From contig CP141142.1 of the NCBI GenBank assembly GCA_035235625.1, forward strand, positions 10,818,995 to 10,882,994: a DNA stretch of 64,000 nt, written 5' to 3'. The notes under the pieces are model-generated. The model searched no databases and was not told the DNA's origin. It saw only the letters and a program-made list of their open reading frames with translations. Shown here piece by piece: positions 42,297 through 61,894 of the stretch. The stretch comes from Saururus chinensis. Taxonomy: Eukaryota > Streptophyta > Magnoliopsida > Piperales > Saururaceae. The position numbers and the translations under genes are program-made. The number at the start of each line of letters is the position of its first letter. The stretch's first letter is position 1.

Positions 42297-43996
42297 CTAC
42301 CCATTATGCTCAAATTCCATCACCATATCCTGGAAATTCCAAACCACATCACCCAGTTCCTCCAGCCACTGTACTCCTAATATGACATCCGCCCCCTTCG
42401 TGGGCAGCAAGAAGAGGTCAGTAACAAATGTGTTATCCTGGATTGAGAGGGTAATATGAGTGCACACACCGGTACTCCTGAGATGCTTGTCGTCGCCAAT
42501 CAACACATCAAATGGTTTTGAGTCCGACACCAAACAACCTAGCCGATGAGCTACCTTATCGTTAATAAAATTAAGAGTAGAACCACTGTCGATCAAGATG
42601 GCTACTTGCTCCTGCTTAAGGTATCCCTGTACCCGCATGGTGCGTGGAGTGAATGCTCCCAAAAATGCATGAACTGAAATTTTGGGCAGCACGTCCACTG
42701 CGAGCAATGGTTCACTCCCGACCTCGCTGTCCAAGTCATCGTCCACCTCCTCCACAAGCAGGCTGCCCTTAACAGCATAGCAGTGCTTGGGAACAAACTT
42801 CTCGTCACAGTGAAAGCACAACCCCTTTGAACGACATTCTTCCATCTGAGTGGGGGTGAGATGCTGGATAATCGGAGTGGGAGCTGTGGCCTATTGGCCA
42901 GGGAGGCCATTGGCTAGACTACTGGAGGAGTCCGCCAAGGGAGCGGAGCTCATGATAAACCAGGATGGAAGTCCTAGCCGCCCGCCCTGGCGCTACCTAG
43001 TCAATTTCTCTTCTTCGATGCGGGCATGACACACAACGTCCCGCATGCTCGCGCACAAAAAGTGGCGCATTTCCTCCGAGATTTCTGGCTTTAACCCCCG
43101 TTTGAAGATGCCCACCAAGGTGGCCACCGGCCAGTCAGGGAGTCGGCTAGCTATCTTCATGAATTATGTATAGCATGCACGTACGGTGGTGGTCTGATGT
43201 AGGGTAGACAACATCTCGTTGAAGTCCTAAAATTCATTCGGCCCAAACTGAATGCAGAGCTCGTCAGAGAAGGTTGCCTAGGTGGGATAGTGCACTTCTT
43301 TCTCAAAGCTTTGGAACCAAACCGAAGCGTCCCCATTGAGATGGAAGGCAGCGATGCGTAGACGTTCAGCCTCTAAGTGCGTCCCCTGGTAAGTGAAGAA
43401 CTTCTCAGCTTTGTACAGTCATTCTACTGGGTCGTCCTCATCATTATAGCGGGGAAACTGTGGGCAAGCCAAACGGGGCTCCGCCCCCCCTCTTTGGCCA
43501 CCTTGATGCCCAGGATACTCATCCCACTCCTCCTCTGCGTCTTGGAACTGATTTGGAAGGGGCGGCATCATAGGGGCATTTTCTCGAACACCTGGCATGC
43601 CTCGCATGTCCCAGGCCTAATGCCCCCCTCCCAGCGCTGGATGGCTAGCGCCAAAGCATGTTGGCCCAGCAAATACTCCCACGTCAAGTCCGCCCGGAGC
43701 TGGGGGGTCGTGGAGGGGAGGCTCTGGGGGTTGCACGGACCCCCCTTCTCTATTGTAGCAGCGGCCGGACCAGGCAGTATTGGCGCTATGCACGCAGCCA
43801 AGAGTTGGGCGTGGGCTGCTTGTTGTGCCTTCACGCTGGTCATATTCACAGTGAGAGTCTGTAGCACCACCATGATTTCTAACAGTCTTGCATCAAGTGC
43901 CGCCGGAATGGCTTTCGGGTTGTCCACCGACGTTGAATCAGGAACTTCCTTCTATAAAGGAACCTCGGGAACGACAACTTGTTTTCCTCGAGCCAT
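42297..43996 (-). pseudogene. Gypsy gag and retropepsin, broken
   Basis: The gag ATG is at 43996 (MARGKQVVVPEV). Gag fragments continue to about 42980, including LYKAEKFFTYQGT and DASVWFQSFE near 43300-43430. A CX2C-type block (GLCFHCDEKFVPKHC) lies near 42795. The protease motif ILIDSGSTLNFI lies near 42570-42605, followed by the usual GADVILGVQWLE near 42350-42390. Stops in gag (for example after KGSS near 43940) break the frame. Confidence 0.88.
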
Positions 43997-44012
43997 GGCC
44001 GGGGATCGTAAA

Positions 44013-44025
44013 GGCTCCGATACCA
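44013..44025 (-). other. tRNA-iMet primer-binding site of the gypsy element
   Basis: The minus strand reads TGGTATCGGAGCC, one base from the usual TGGTATCAGAGC start, directly downstream of the LTR end. Confidence 0.75.
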
Positions 44026-44026
44026 A

Positions 44027-44408
44027 TGATGTGCCCGATGCAGGCACAATCGGTACCTAGGAGATTTATGCAGGGAAAGGGGAGAAGTAATGAAGAAAGG
44101 GGAGAAACTGGAATAATTTAATTGCATAACTTCAAAAGAGAGAGGATCACCCCATATAGGGGACGACCAGTCCCCTAGGGAGTCATGCCAACCCAACCCA
44201 AGGCTGTCCCAGTTCCCTAGGAGCGCATGCCAATTAGTGGTTCAGCTACCCCGGACCACTAACTGAACCAACCCGTTTTACATCTCAATATCCAAAATAC
44301 TAAACTATTACAATAATAAATCATTCAATGCAACTAGAAAAACAATAAAGTAAAGTCTAGGGTAAAAGTCCTTGCAAGACTGGTCGAGTCTGGTCATCAT
44401 GCACAACA
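44027..44408 (-). repeat. 5' LTR of the minus-strand gypsy element
   Basis: On the minus strand it starts TGTTGTGCATGATG and ends GGGCACATCA, about 382 bp, just before the primer-binding site. The outer end is inferred from the TG start only, because no second LTR is present. Confidence 0.6.
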
Positions 44409-45564
44409 GTCATGTAATCTAAACTTCATTGTTACCTGTCTATTTCACAAGTGAATTATGTATCATTAACTCCCATCTACAATCCACCATTTAAACTGGG
44501 GTGAGCTAATACCATAGGTAATTTATCTCTATTGACAATCTAGTTCCTTTCTACTGATGGTGATTTGTCACTATTTGTTAGGCTTTTTAATCTCCGCATT
44601 CAATGATAACACTTCTATATTTACCTTCTTATAAATGAAAAATAATGATGATATGTTTTCATCATCTTCTAATTTATATAGAATAGATGATTGTGAAGAT
44701 GAAATCAAATATTTTAAATTCATATTACCATTGATAGCAAGTCTTTCTTTGACTTAAACATGCCACTTGCCGAACATCACCGACAGATCTATGTTTATCA
44801 ACCATGCATTTCTACCTATATACACGTCATCATTGCCTGCCTCTCCGTTGTAATAAATGCAAATATCAATCTTCTCCATTATGGTGGTTAAAGGGTAATC
44901 AAATAGGCCGAAATGAAGCATTTTTCAACTAGAATAGCTTCCATAATAGAAAAAAATGGGGTTTTACTGTCTCCAGTTAATCGCCGCCTGTCATCTCCCA
45001 CCGACAAACTTCACCTTACCTCCAATCAATCCTCTCCATCGGAACAACGCTGCACTCTTCCTTGTTCATTGATGAGGATAAGTATGGGGATTAGCTTTAT
45101 TTAAAACCTAAAGACAATTTCGTCCTAAATTAGGTAATATGACATTTATTGTTAAAAAGTAGGGAATATGAAATATTGGTTTCTTCAGCTAGGTAATATG
45201 GAAAAGCCTCAATTTTTTAATACAACCCACAATAGTAGTTAAAAGAGCGCTTCAACAACCAACCTACAATTAATGAGAAAAAATGGGATGCCTAAGTGCT
45301 TAATCTCTTACATGAGAAGCACACATTGCCACCTATTAAGAAACCTAAAAGCAAAAAACAAAAAAGTACATAATTAAAAAGACCACCCACGAAGGAAAAC
45401 CCACTACTAGGGAAACATTTCTATTGCTCTTCAGTGACAATGTGCCCAATGTATGAAATACATAAGAGCCATTCATCCATAAATAAGATCAACAGTGCAT
45501 GTACGCTAGTATGTGCATTGTCGATCTCAAATATCAAATGTTCCCTTACTTTTTTTATGTTGGG
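44409..45564. other. Unassigned region
   Basis: I see no supportable gene or element boundary. Short frames here (up to 63 codons) look like noise. Confidence 0.3.
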
Positions 45565-46471
45565 CCAGTGTTTTAAAAATTAGACCGGCCTGGCTGGTTC
45601 AACTGGGTTGACCTCGTTTGAATATTGGGCCAATTTGGCTGGTTTCACCGGGTTATAGAACCCATTTAGGCCACAGTGACCCGCCCGAGTGAACCTTTGG
45701 CCCAAACCAGATCGGTTCACCCAGGCCCCAACTCTAAGCCCTATTCCCTCCTAGCCTCCTCTCCCTCCACCAATCCTCTCCCTCCCTTTGTCATGCCCTA
45801 ACCTGCCCTCTCACGAAGCCATAGACTCCTCCCTCTTCTCCTCTACAAACCTTGTTGGTGACAACATCTCCTCCACAAATCTTATGGGTGGTCACTGTTA
45901 CCTCCAAAGACTGGAATCCCTGTCTTCTGCTCATGAGAGGATTGTTCCTTTGTTGCTTTTGTTGAAGTTCGATGATTCCTAGAACTCGACGACACCCATT
46001 GTTGTGACTTCTGCTACATTCAATGGCTTACTCAGGTGAATCTGGGCTCTACAGCTCTGCCACCTCTGTATTCGGGGGAGCGTTGGTGCTTGTTCGTAAC
46101 AACGATGCTCGCCAAGGATGAAGCTTTAGTGTCTAACAACCAATAATTGCCTTCTTTCAACGGTGGCAGTTCTTCTCCAGAGCAGCTGCTACTTTGCTCG
46201 TGAACTTCGTTGAAGTTCAAAAGGAAAAATTTCTCACTTTGCATTTTTACTTTTTAGCCAAAGCAAATATCGGCTTGTTTCCATGCATCGGGTTTCTAAT
46301 GCTTTTCTTAGCTTTACTGGCATTGATTTGTTAATATGAATATCAATCCGTTGTTCGTGTTTTTAGCAAATTGGGTCTATAATGCAACACTTAGTCCATA
46401 CCATCAAACCCGTCAACATGTAGTCTTGTTTGACAATAGCTTCACAAATCTTTTAAATTAGCTATTTGTTA

Positions 46472-47757
46472 CTCCCTCCGTCCTATTTTAATAGCTCCAA
46501 TAGAAAAAAAATAGTATTCTACATTAATTGCTCCATTTGGTTAATTTAAGCCCTTAATTAGAGTCTCAAATGCTTCTTAGTAATTTTTTTTTTCAACACC
46601 CTCGTGCTCAACGGAGAACTCATAGCTTGAATATCCATTTCAACAATCCTTCCCAACCCCGCACTGACAAGGAGGCCACTACCACCACCACAAATCTGTA
46701 CTCCGATGACTCGGACGACGAGCAGAATAGAGATGGCGAAGGCAAAGAAGAAGCAGAGCATGTGGTGGAGAAGTATCAGAAGAAGAAGAGCAAGGTCAAG
46801 TGGAGGGCCATGGTTGAATGGTCGGCGTTCGTAGTTATCACCGCCTGCCTGGTCTCGACCCTGACTATGGAGCCAATGAAGCGGGATAGGTTGTGGGGAT
46901 TGGAGCCCTAGAAGTGGTGCCTCGTGATCCTCATCATTTTCTGCAGCCGCCTCGTAGCCGCATGGCTTGTGGTCTTCCTTGTCTTCCTCATCGGATGTAA
47001 CTTCATGCTTCGGGAGAAGGTGGTCTACTTCATCTACGGGCTGAGGCGGAGCGTTGGGAACAGCATCTGGCTGGGCTTCGTTCTCTTGGCCTGGTCCTTA
47101 GTTTTCTGGTTAGCCATTGAAACGACCAGCCCCCACCACCACCACCTCCTCTCAAAGGTCTCTCATGCATTGCTGGTTGTGCTTATTGCCGCCGTTATCT
47201 GGCTGGTGAAGATCCTGCTCGTGAAGATGCAGGCATCATCCTTCCACTTCACCAAATTCTTCGACCGGAGTATTGAGAGCGTGTTCCATCATTACATCCC
47301 GGAGGAGCTCTCCAGGCCAGGGATGGACCAGGTGAGTACATAATCACCACGTCTGCCAAAGAGGATCGCTCTAAAGAGCTCGATGTCCTTGCCAACTTGG
47401 GTGTGGCAGTCAAGAGGAGTGGGTTCGAGGCGAATCAACAAGGAGAAGCTTAGGAAGCATCAAGGGGGAGGCAAATGTGTCGAAGGAGGGAGAAGAGGAT
47501 AGGGCCGCCCATGCCAGCAAAAACGAAACCAACCAATGCAACTTTTTTGGGTTTTATATTTCTAACCCTTGAATTGGGATCTCTATGATGGTCTTCGCAG
47601 GGGAAATTGAGCCAATTATAAAGTGGAAGTTGTTTTTGAGACAGGAAGCATCTCATAAGACCACCTTTGTTGTTAGACGCAGAAGAGATCTATTTTTATC
47701 AATTTAATAAAACTAACAAATTTTAGATATAGAGCTATTAAAATAAGACGGAGGGAG
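46472..47757. mobile_element. Stowaway/mariner-type element with captured gene DNA
   Basis: Terminal inverted repeats of 26 bp (46472-46497 and 47732-47757) match at 25 positions and start CTCCCTCCGTC. TA dinucleotides flank both ends (46470-46471, 47758-47759), as expected for Tc1/mariner insertion. At 1286 bp it is much longer than a typical Stowaway MITE, and its interior is mostly an MSL gene fragment. No transposase is present. Confidence 0.85.
46570..47450 (+). pseudogene. MSL10-like mechanosensitive channel gene fragment
   Basis: The frame from 46570 reads a charged N-terminal part (DDSDDEQNRDGEGKEEAEH), then KVKWRAMVEWSAFVVITACL, then LWGLEP, a TAG stop at 46909-46911, KWCLVILIIFCSRLV, FLIGCNFMLREKVVYFIYGL and FFDRSIESVFHHYIPEELS. 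These are the N-terminal membrane segments of plant MSL4-MSL10-type channels. The stop replaces the Trp expected in W-K-W-C. A donor-like CAG/GTGAGT lies at 47331-47332. Later RINKEKLRKHQ appears in a shifted frame near 47430. It encodes only the part before the MscS pore domain, so it cannot make a channel. Confidence 0.85.
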
Positions 47758-47759
47758 TA

Positions 47760-48940
47760 AATTTTTTTCTCTATTAGAACTCTTTGTTAGGATTACCGAA
47801 TGACGGTGAACTCTAAATTCTTAGGTGCTAGCTGCAAACAATTTGCTAGTCTTCCTGTCAACCGGGCCAACACGGGCTAATCCCGCCAATTGAACCTAGT
47901 TGGCCCGGCCCGGCCACCAACCCGGATCAGCGGCCGGGTCATTTTCAAGAGCACTGCTTTCGGTGGCTGGGTCATTTTCAAGAACATTGTCAACAAAGAA
48001 GAGCATAGAAAATGTAACTATTTGTCAAACACCCATAAATTCACCGTGCACATTTGTAGAAAAATTTCCAAGTCGTTAATTATAAATAAGATGATAATGA
48101 ATGATGGTCAATGCAAAAACAACTGTTGCCAATCCGCTTTTCTCCACTGTGTGGGAAAAACACGTACTCCCATTGTGCCATATAAAGTGTTCTGTTTGTA
48201 AAAAAAAATCATTTTTATGCAAGGTGATACATAACAAAAAGACAAAAAAATCACTAACTCGCCACCTTTACAAGGCATAAACGGACAAAAAAAAATTATC
48301 AACTTTTTTCACTTTGATTAGATATAGCCTTCTAATTAGCTAGACAATGAGAAATAAGACACTTTTTTAAATGAGACATTTAATATAGGACAAAGGGAGT
48401 GGGTCATATATTATCTGGTCTAAACAGGATCAACCGATGGTTCAATCAGGTAAAAAAACAGGTCAATCAGGTTTTCTAAACAATGGGGGAAAATGTTTTT
48501 GATGGTCATGAGAAAAGGGTGTAGCCTTTCCTGAACACCATAGACTCCTATGAAAACTTTGGTTTTTCCTAAACACACCTTGACTAGCCTAGCCGCTGGG
48601 GATCATCAACAACCTCATTCCATCGAATCATAAGGTTAAACAAGCATACGATTACACAGTGGAGCATGAGCTAACTTACATTTTCAGATTGCACTAGAAC
48701 TTCAAATCCGTTCCAGTTGCTTGAATAAGCGGCATTCTTTAGGAAAGTGCACCAGTACCAGCACCGGAACCGATGTAGTAAATTGCACTCCAACCAAAAT
48801 ATAAACTTATTATTGAGTCAAAAACGTATACAAAGGCTCTCTCACAAGTACTTAGACGAAAAATATCAGACAACCTTTGACAGCACGATGCATTTCTCTT
48901 AAAAGTGAAATGAAGGGAAGTTCACCTAAGTTTTTTTTTG
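47760..48940. other. Repeat-derived DNA upstream of the PGM 3' end
   Basis: It contains GGCCCGGCCCGG-type words near 47905 and a Stowaway-like end remnant (AGGACAAAGGGAGT) near 48386-48400. I see no gene. Confidence 0.4.
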
Positions 48941-48955
48941 GTAATTAAAATTCAC

Positions 48956-57329
<8,374 letters not shown>

Positions 57330-57700
57330 CGATCCTGATGATCAAAGCTCGAGAAGAAGCGAATCAACAAAAGAAAATGTACTTGGGAAGTGAGGCAGTG
57401 TGGAGCTCGCGCAAGAAGGCCTGGATCGGGGAAATAGCGCGAAGATGAAACGCAGGACAAACAGAAACGTTTCGGGTCTGTGACGTTCAAAGCTGGAGCG
57501 CTTGAATCGGAGGGGAAGGCGTGGGGGCTGTCTCGTCCGGAAAGTAGAACCGGGAGCGCCACCCGTTTCCGTTATTGTTCTTCGTCATCTCTTCTCTTCC
57601 AGAAAGTTGCAAATGGGCCATCCGAGGATCATCAAAAGCCCATTTCTTAGCCCTGCTCCCCTCTTACAAAATTATTTTGTATCTATGGCCCATATGTTAG
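57330..57700 (-). promoter_or_regulatory. PGM 5' UTR and proximal promoter region
   Basis: It is GC-richer than the distal upstream DNA. The minus strand shows pyrimidine-rich stretches near 57345-57400 typical of a plant 5' leader. No clear TATA box is seen. A MITE and a CACTA element lie 0.5 and 1.15 kb upstream of the start codon. Confidence 0.4.
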
Positions 57701-57816
57701 TGTATATTAGAGTATATGATGTGCATCATATATTCCATAGATCAACTAATGTATAATTTACGCTATGCTCAGTGTGGGAAGGTTACATTCAAAACTCTTC
57801 CCATGGGTTAAAGCTA

Positions 57817-58115
57817 CTGATGTCATTGGGTCGGGTTTGGGTCAGGTTTTGTCAAATTTAAACCCGATATTACATAAGAAAACTATGACCCAAATCTAAA
57901 TTAAAAAATAAATTTTAATTTTTTTAAAATAATAATAATAATAAAATGTAAAAGTTTTTATATTTATATTTATATTCGGGTCGGGTCGGGTCGGGTTGGA
58001 TAACCTAAAACTCAAACCTACTATTCGGGTTAATTTTTAAAAACTAAACCCAACCTATTAGGGTTGGGTCGGGTCAGGTTTACCATTTACCCGACCCGAG
58101 TGGCATCCCTAGTCG
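57817..58115. mobile_element. MITE with GGGTCGGGT-rich ends
   Basis: Inverted ends share GATGYCAYTSGGTCGGGT; the right end reads CCCGAGTGGCATCCCTAG. AAGCTA occurs on both sides (57811-57816 and 58116-58121), as expected of a target duplication. The interior has GGGTC pentamer runs near 57976-58000 and an AT-rich centre. It resembles the widespread plant TAGGGATGTCAA...GGGTCGGGT MITEs. Confidence 0.5.
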
Positions 58116-58479
58116 AAGCTATTATCAAGTGCATTTGGTCTTGGTTGATTAGCCCATGTGTGCATGCCTTTGCCATGGCCTACGTGTTATCAACGAATGT
58201 TTTACATTTCCTTTTAACAATGAGCTTAGTGTAAGTTTTGCATATCATGGCACACATCCTAATATATGTTAGTCTAACATATACTAATATATGCGTCGTC
58301 ACTATCATAGATAAACTACTCTCATATGTTACTTACGCAAAGTTCATTGTCAGAAAGTAGCATAAAAAACTCTTCCATAAAGATATGGGTTAGATGATGT
58401 TATTAGTGAGTGCATTTGGTCTCAATGTGTAAGCCCCATAAAGTACGATGCTTATATATGCATGACATGTGACAAGAGG

Positions 58480-61400
58480 CACTACAAAGCATTGCTCATA
58501 ATCATTAGTGATAAGCATTGCCAATAGTCTAACATTAATTACGTTTATTTATGCATTGTTAATGATTTTACTTTTGCGACACATATTAAAGCGTTGATAA
58601 TATTAAATTATTAGCAATGCATAATTATAAGTGTCGCTAATAATTAATTAGTAGAGACGCTTAATTATGCACCGCTAATATAAAAAATATTTGTAAAAAA
58701 GAAAGCTTATTAGCGACATATAATTATAAGCGCTACTAATAATTTCTTATTAATGACGCTAAATTATGTGTCGGTAATGTTAAATATATTTTTAAAAAAT
58801 AAAAAATATCTTATTAGCAACGCATAATAATAAGTGTCACTAATAGTTATTAGCGATGCTAATAAAGCGTTGCTACTGGGAAAAAAATTTTAAAAAAATA
58901 AAAAAAAATTTAAAAAATAAAAAAAATTTAAAAAATTTAAAAAAATAAAAAAAACTTATACAATATTTAAGCGTTGCTAAAAAAAATTTTAAAAATAATA
59001 AAAATAGTCTTTAGCAACGCTTGGATAAGCATTGCTAATATGTCAAAATATTTTAAAAAAATAAAATATACACTTTAGGGACGCTTCTAAAAACCAAACT
59101 TTTTTATAAAAAAAAGCCCACCAGTGGCAAACCCAGTGGGGAACAAGGAGGTGGCCTGCTTCCAAGGAGGGGCGGCCCCGTCCCCCCCTCGCTCCTCATC
59201 CTCTCTCTCCTCACCTTCGTTCTCTCTACCCTCTCTCCCCTCTTTCTCTCTCTCCCCTCTCATCTCTCTCTCCTCACCCCGTCTCATCTCTCTCTCTCCT
59301 CCTTCTCTCTCTTCTCTCTCTCCTCATCCTCTCTCTCTACCCTCTCTCCCCTCTTTCTCTCTATTCTCTCTCTCCCTCATACTCTCTCCCCCTCTTCCTC
59401 TCTCTTCTCTCTCTCCTCATCCTCTCTCTCTACCCTCTCTCCCCTCTTTTTCTCTATTCTCTCTCCTCCCTCTCTCTTCTCTCTCTTCCTTTTCTCTCTT
59501 TTATTTAATATTTTTTAAAAATAAAATTTATAGTAGTGATGCATCGCTACTATCCTCGAGTAGTAGCAACACATACAGTTATGCATCACTAATATACATT
59601 TTTTTATTTTTAATTTTTTTTAAAATAATTTATAATTAAAGTTTTCTTTCCTCTCCCCTCTTTCTCTCTCTCCTCACCCTCTCTCTCCCCTCACCCTCTC
59701 TCTCTCTACCAAGTCTCCCCTCTTTCTCTCCCCTCACCCCCCTTCTCTCTCTCCTCACTCTTCTCTCTCTCTCTCCTGCCTCTCTCTCTTCTCTCTCTCC
59801 TCATCCTCTCTCTCTCTCCCATCTTCCTCTCTCTTCTCTCTCATCATCCTCTCTCTCTACCTCTCCGCCCTCTTTCTCTCTCCTCATCCCCTCTCTTCTC
59901 TCTCACTCTTCCCTCTCTCAGCTTTTCTCTCTCCTCTCTCTCCATTTTCTATCTTTATTTTAAATTTTTTAAGTAACAATGCATAACTGTATTGTCGCTA
60001 CTACAACATACTCGTACGTGTCGCTAATATAGATTTTTTTATTTTTAAATTTTTTTTAAAATAATTTATAATTAAAATTTTCTTTCCTCACCCCTCTTTA
60101 TCTCTCTTCTCTCTCCTCATCCTCTCTCTTCTCTCTCCTCATCCTCTCTCTCTACCCTCTCTCCCCTTTCTCTCTCTCCTCACCCCCTCTCTTCTCTCTC
60201 ACTCTTCACTCCCTCTCTCTCTTCTCTCTCTCCCTTTTCTCTTTTATTTAAAAAATTTTTAAAATCAAAATCTGTAGTAGTGATGCATAACTGTATACCT
60301 CCCTACTATCCTCGGGTAGTAGCGACACATATAGTTATGCATCACTAATATATATTTTTTATTTTTAATTTTTTTTAAAATAATTTATAATTAAAATTTT
60401 CTTTTCTCTCCCTTCTTTCTCTCTCTACCCTTTCTCCCCTCTCCCTCTTTCTCCTCACTCTTCTCTCTCTCCTCCCTCTCTGTTCTGTCTCTCCTCTTTC
60501 TCTCTCTACCCTCTCTCCCCTCTTTCTCTCTCTCTTCTCTCTCTCCTCTTTTCTCTCTCCTCTCTCTCTCTCTCCCTTTTCTCTCTTTTATTTAATTTTT
60601 TTTAATAAAAAATTTGTAATATCGATGTATAACTGTATGTGTTGCTACTATCCTACGATAATAGCGATGCACGGTTATGTGTCGCTATTACCATATGCAT
60701 ACGGTTATGCATTGCTAATATATATATTTTTATTTTTAAAAATATTTAAAAATAATTTATAATTGAAAATTTCTTTCTTCTCCCCTATTTCTCTCTCTTC
60801 TCTTTCTCCTCACCCTCTCTCTCCTCACCCTCTTTCTCTCTTTACCCTCTTTTCCCTCTTTCTCTCTCTTCACCCCCTCTCTTCTCTCTCTCCTAATCAC
60901 CCTCTCTCCCCTCTCTCTCCTCATTCTCTCTCTCCCCTCTTTCTCTCTCTTCTCTCTCTCCCCTCTTTCTCTCTCTTCTCTCTCTCTCTCTCTCCCTTTT
61001 TCTCTCTCTCTCCTCTCTATCCTCATCCTCTCTATCCTCACCCCCTCTCTCTACCCTATCTCCCCTCTTTCTCTCTCTCCTCACACCCTCTCTTCTCTCT
61101 CTCCTCTCTCTCTTCTCACCCCCTCTCTTCTCTTTCTCCTCACCCCCTCTTCTCTCTATCTCCTCACCCTCTCTCTCCTCTCTCTTGCTCTCTTCATTCT
61201 TTTTCTTTTATTATAAATTATATTTTAAAATTAATAAAAAAATTTAAGAAATAAAATATATTATATATAAATAGTAAAAGTTTAATCTATTACTGACACT
61301 ACCTTTTATTAAAAATTTAATATTTATTTATTATATATAAAAATAATAAATATTGAATAAAATATATTATATTTAAGAAGTTTATTTTAAATTTTTTAAT

Positions 61401-61891
61401 ATTTATTTATTAAATAAAATCAATTAATAAACCTAATAACGATGCTTGTAAACAAGCGTCTATCATTACTATTTGCGACGCTTGTTTAAAAGTGTTGCTA
61501 ATAATTTTATTTTTTTATTTTAAATTCATTACTATTAATAACCATTTTATTAAGCATTGCTAATAGCATAACTATTAACGGCGTTTTCTAATAAGCGTCG
61601 CTATTGTTAAAACTAATAGTGACTCTTAAGGAAAAGTGTAGTAAATAATTATGATTTTTTTTTAAAAACAAATATCTTTTAGGTCACTTATTTTAAGCGT
61701 CACCAATAGGCATATATTAGTGACACTTATTATAAAGTGTTGCTAACAATTCTAGTATTAGAGATGTTTTATAATAAGTGCCGCTAATATATGACTATTA
61801 ACGATGCTTAATAAAAAATGTCACTAATGTTAAAAAAATTTGCGACACTTCACTAATAATAGTGTCTCTAATGATATATTTTGTAATAGTG
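58480..61891. mobile_element. Non-autonomous CACTA (En/Spm-type) transposon
   Basis: The left end is CACTACAAAG and the right end TTTTGTAATAGTG (reversed CACTATTACAAAA). The exact 3-bp duplication AGG lies at 58477-58479 and 61892-61894. Both subterminal regions carry many variants of TTAGCGACGCTTA and TAAGCGTTGCTAAT in both orientations, the usual CACTA subterminal repeats. No transposase is present. The centre is a higher-order repeat of CT-rich tracts. It lies upstream of PGM. Confidence 0.88.
59160..61230. repeat. CT-rich polypyrimidine blocks with GTAGTGATGCAT links
   Basis: Five long CTCTCTCC/CCCTCTTTCT blocks (about 59165-59505, 59641-59960, 60082-60245, 60400-60595, 60770-61215) alternate with AT-rich links. 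The links carry TAGTGATGCATAACTGTAT, a CTACTATCCTCG word and ATGCATCACTAATAT. The roughly 305-440-bp step is irregular because tract lengths vary. The 171- and 163-codon plus frames and their minus mirrors are products of the microsatellite. Confidence 0.85.
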
Positions 61892-61894
61892 AGG

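Larger units (their letters stand above)
41150..44408 (-). mobile_element. Truncated Ty3/gypsy element, minus strand
   Basis: From high to low coordinates it has a 5' LTR, an iMet primer-binding site, gag, protease and reverse transcriptase. It stops abruptly near 41150, with RNase H, integrase and the 3' LTR missing. Frames are broken in gag and after the RT catalytic motif. The small LTR and gag/RT style fit the chromovirus-like branch, but the diagnostic integrase and chromodomain are absent. Confidence 0.85.
45565..48476. mobile_element. Possible hAT-like outer element around the Stowaway
   Basis: The left end reads CAGTGTTTTAAAAATTAGACC, followed by GGTTCAACTGGG-type words. The right end, reversed, reads CATTGTTTAGAAAACCTG with GATTGAACCATCGG-type words. 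These match the common plant TIR style CAGTGTTTTAAAAACCGG. An 8-bp target duplication is not visible, so this is tentative. DNA between 45730 and 46210 is mildly GC-rich and contains unrecognised frames. Confidence 0.35.

Noticed and set aside
43377-44060. 227-codon plus-strand frame
   Set aside because: It is antisense to the gypsy gag on the minus strand, which explains the region better.
46570-47343. MSL channel as a working host gene
   Set aside because: It has an in-frame stop, a later frame shift and no pore domain, and it is confined between transposon TIRs.
59124-61254. Open frames of 171 and 163 codons and their minus-strand mirrors
   Set aside because: They consist of Ser/Leu/Pro or Arg/Glu runs produced by CT microsatellites. 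They show no domain or codon structure.
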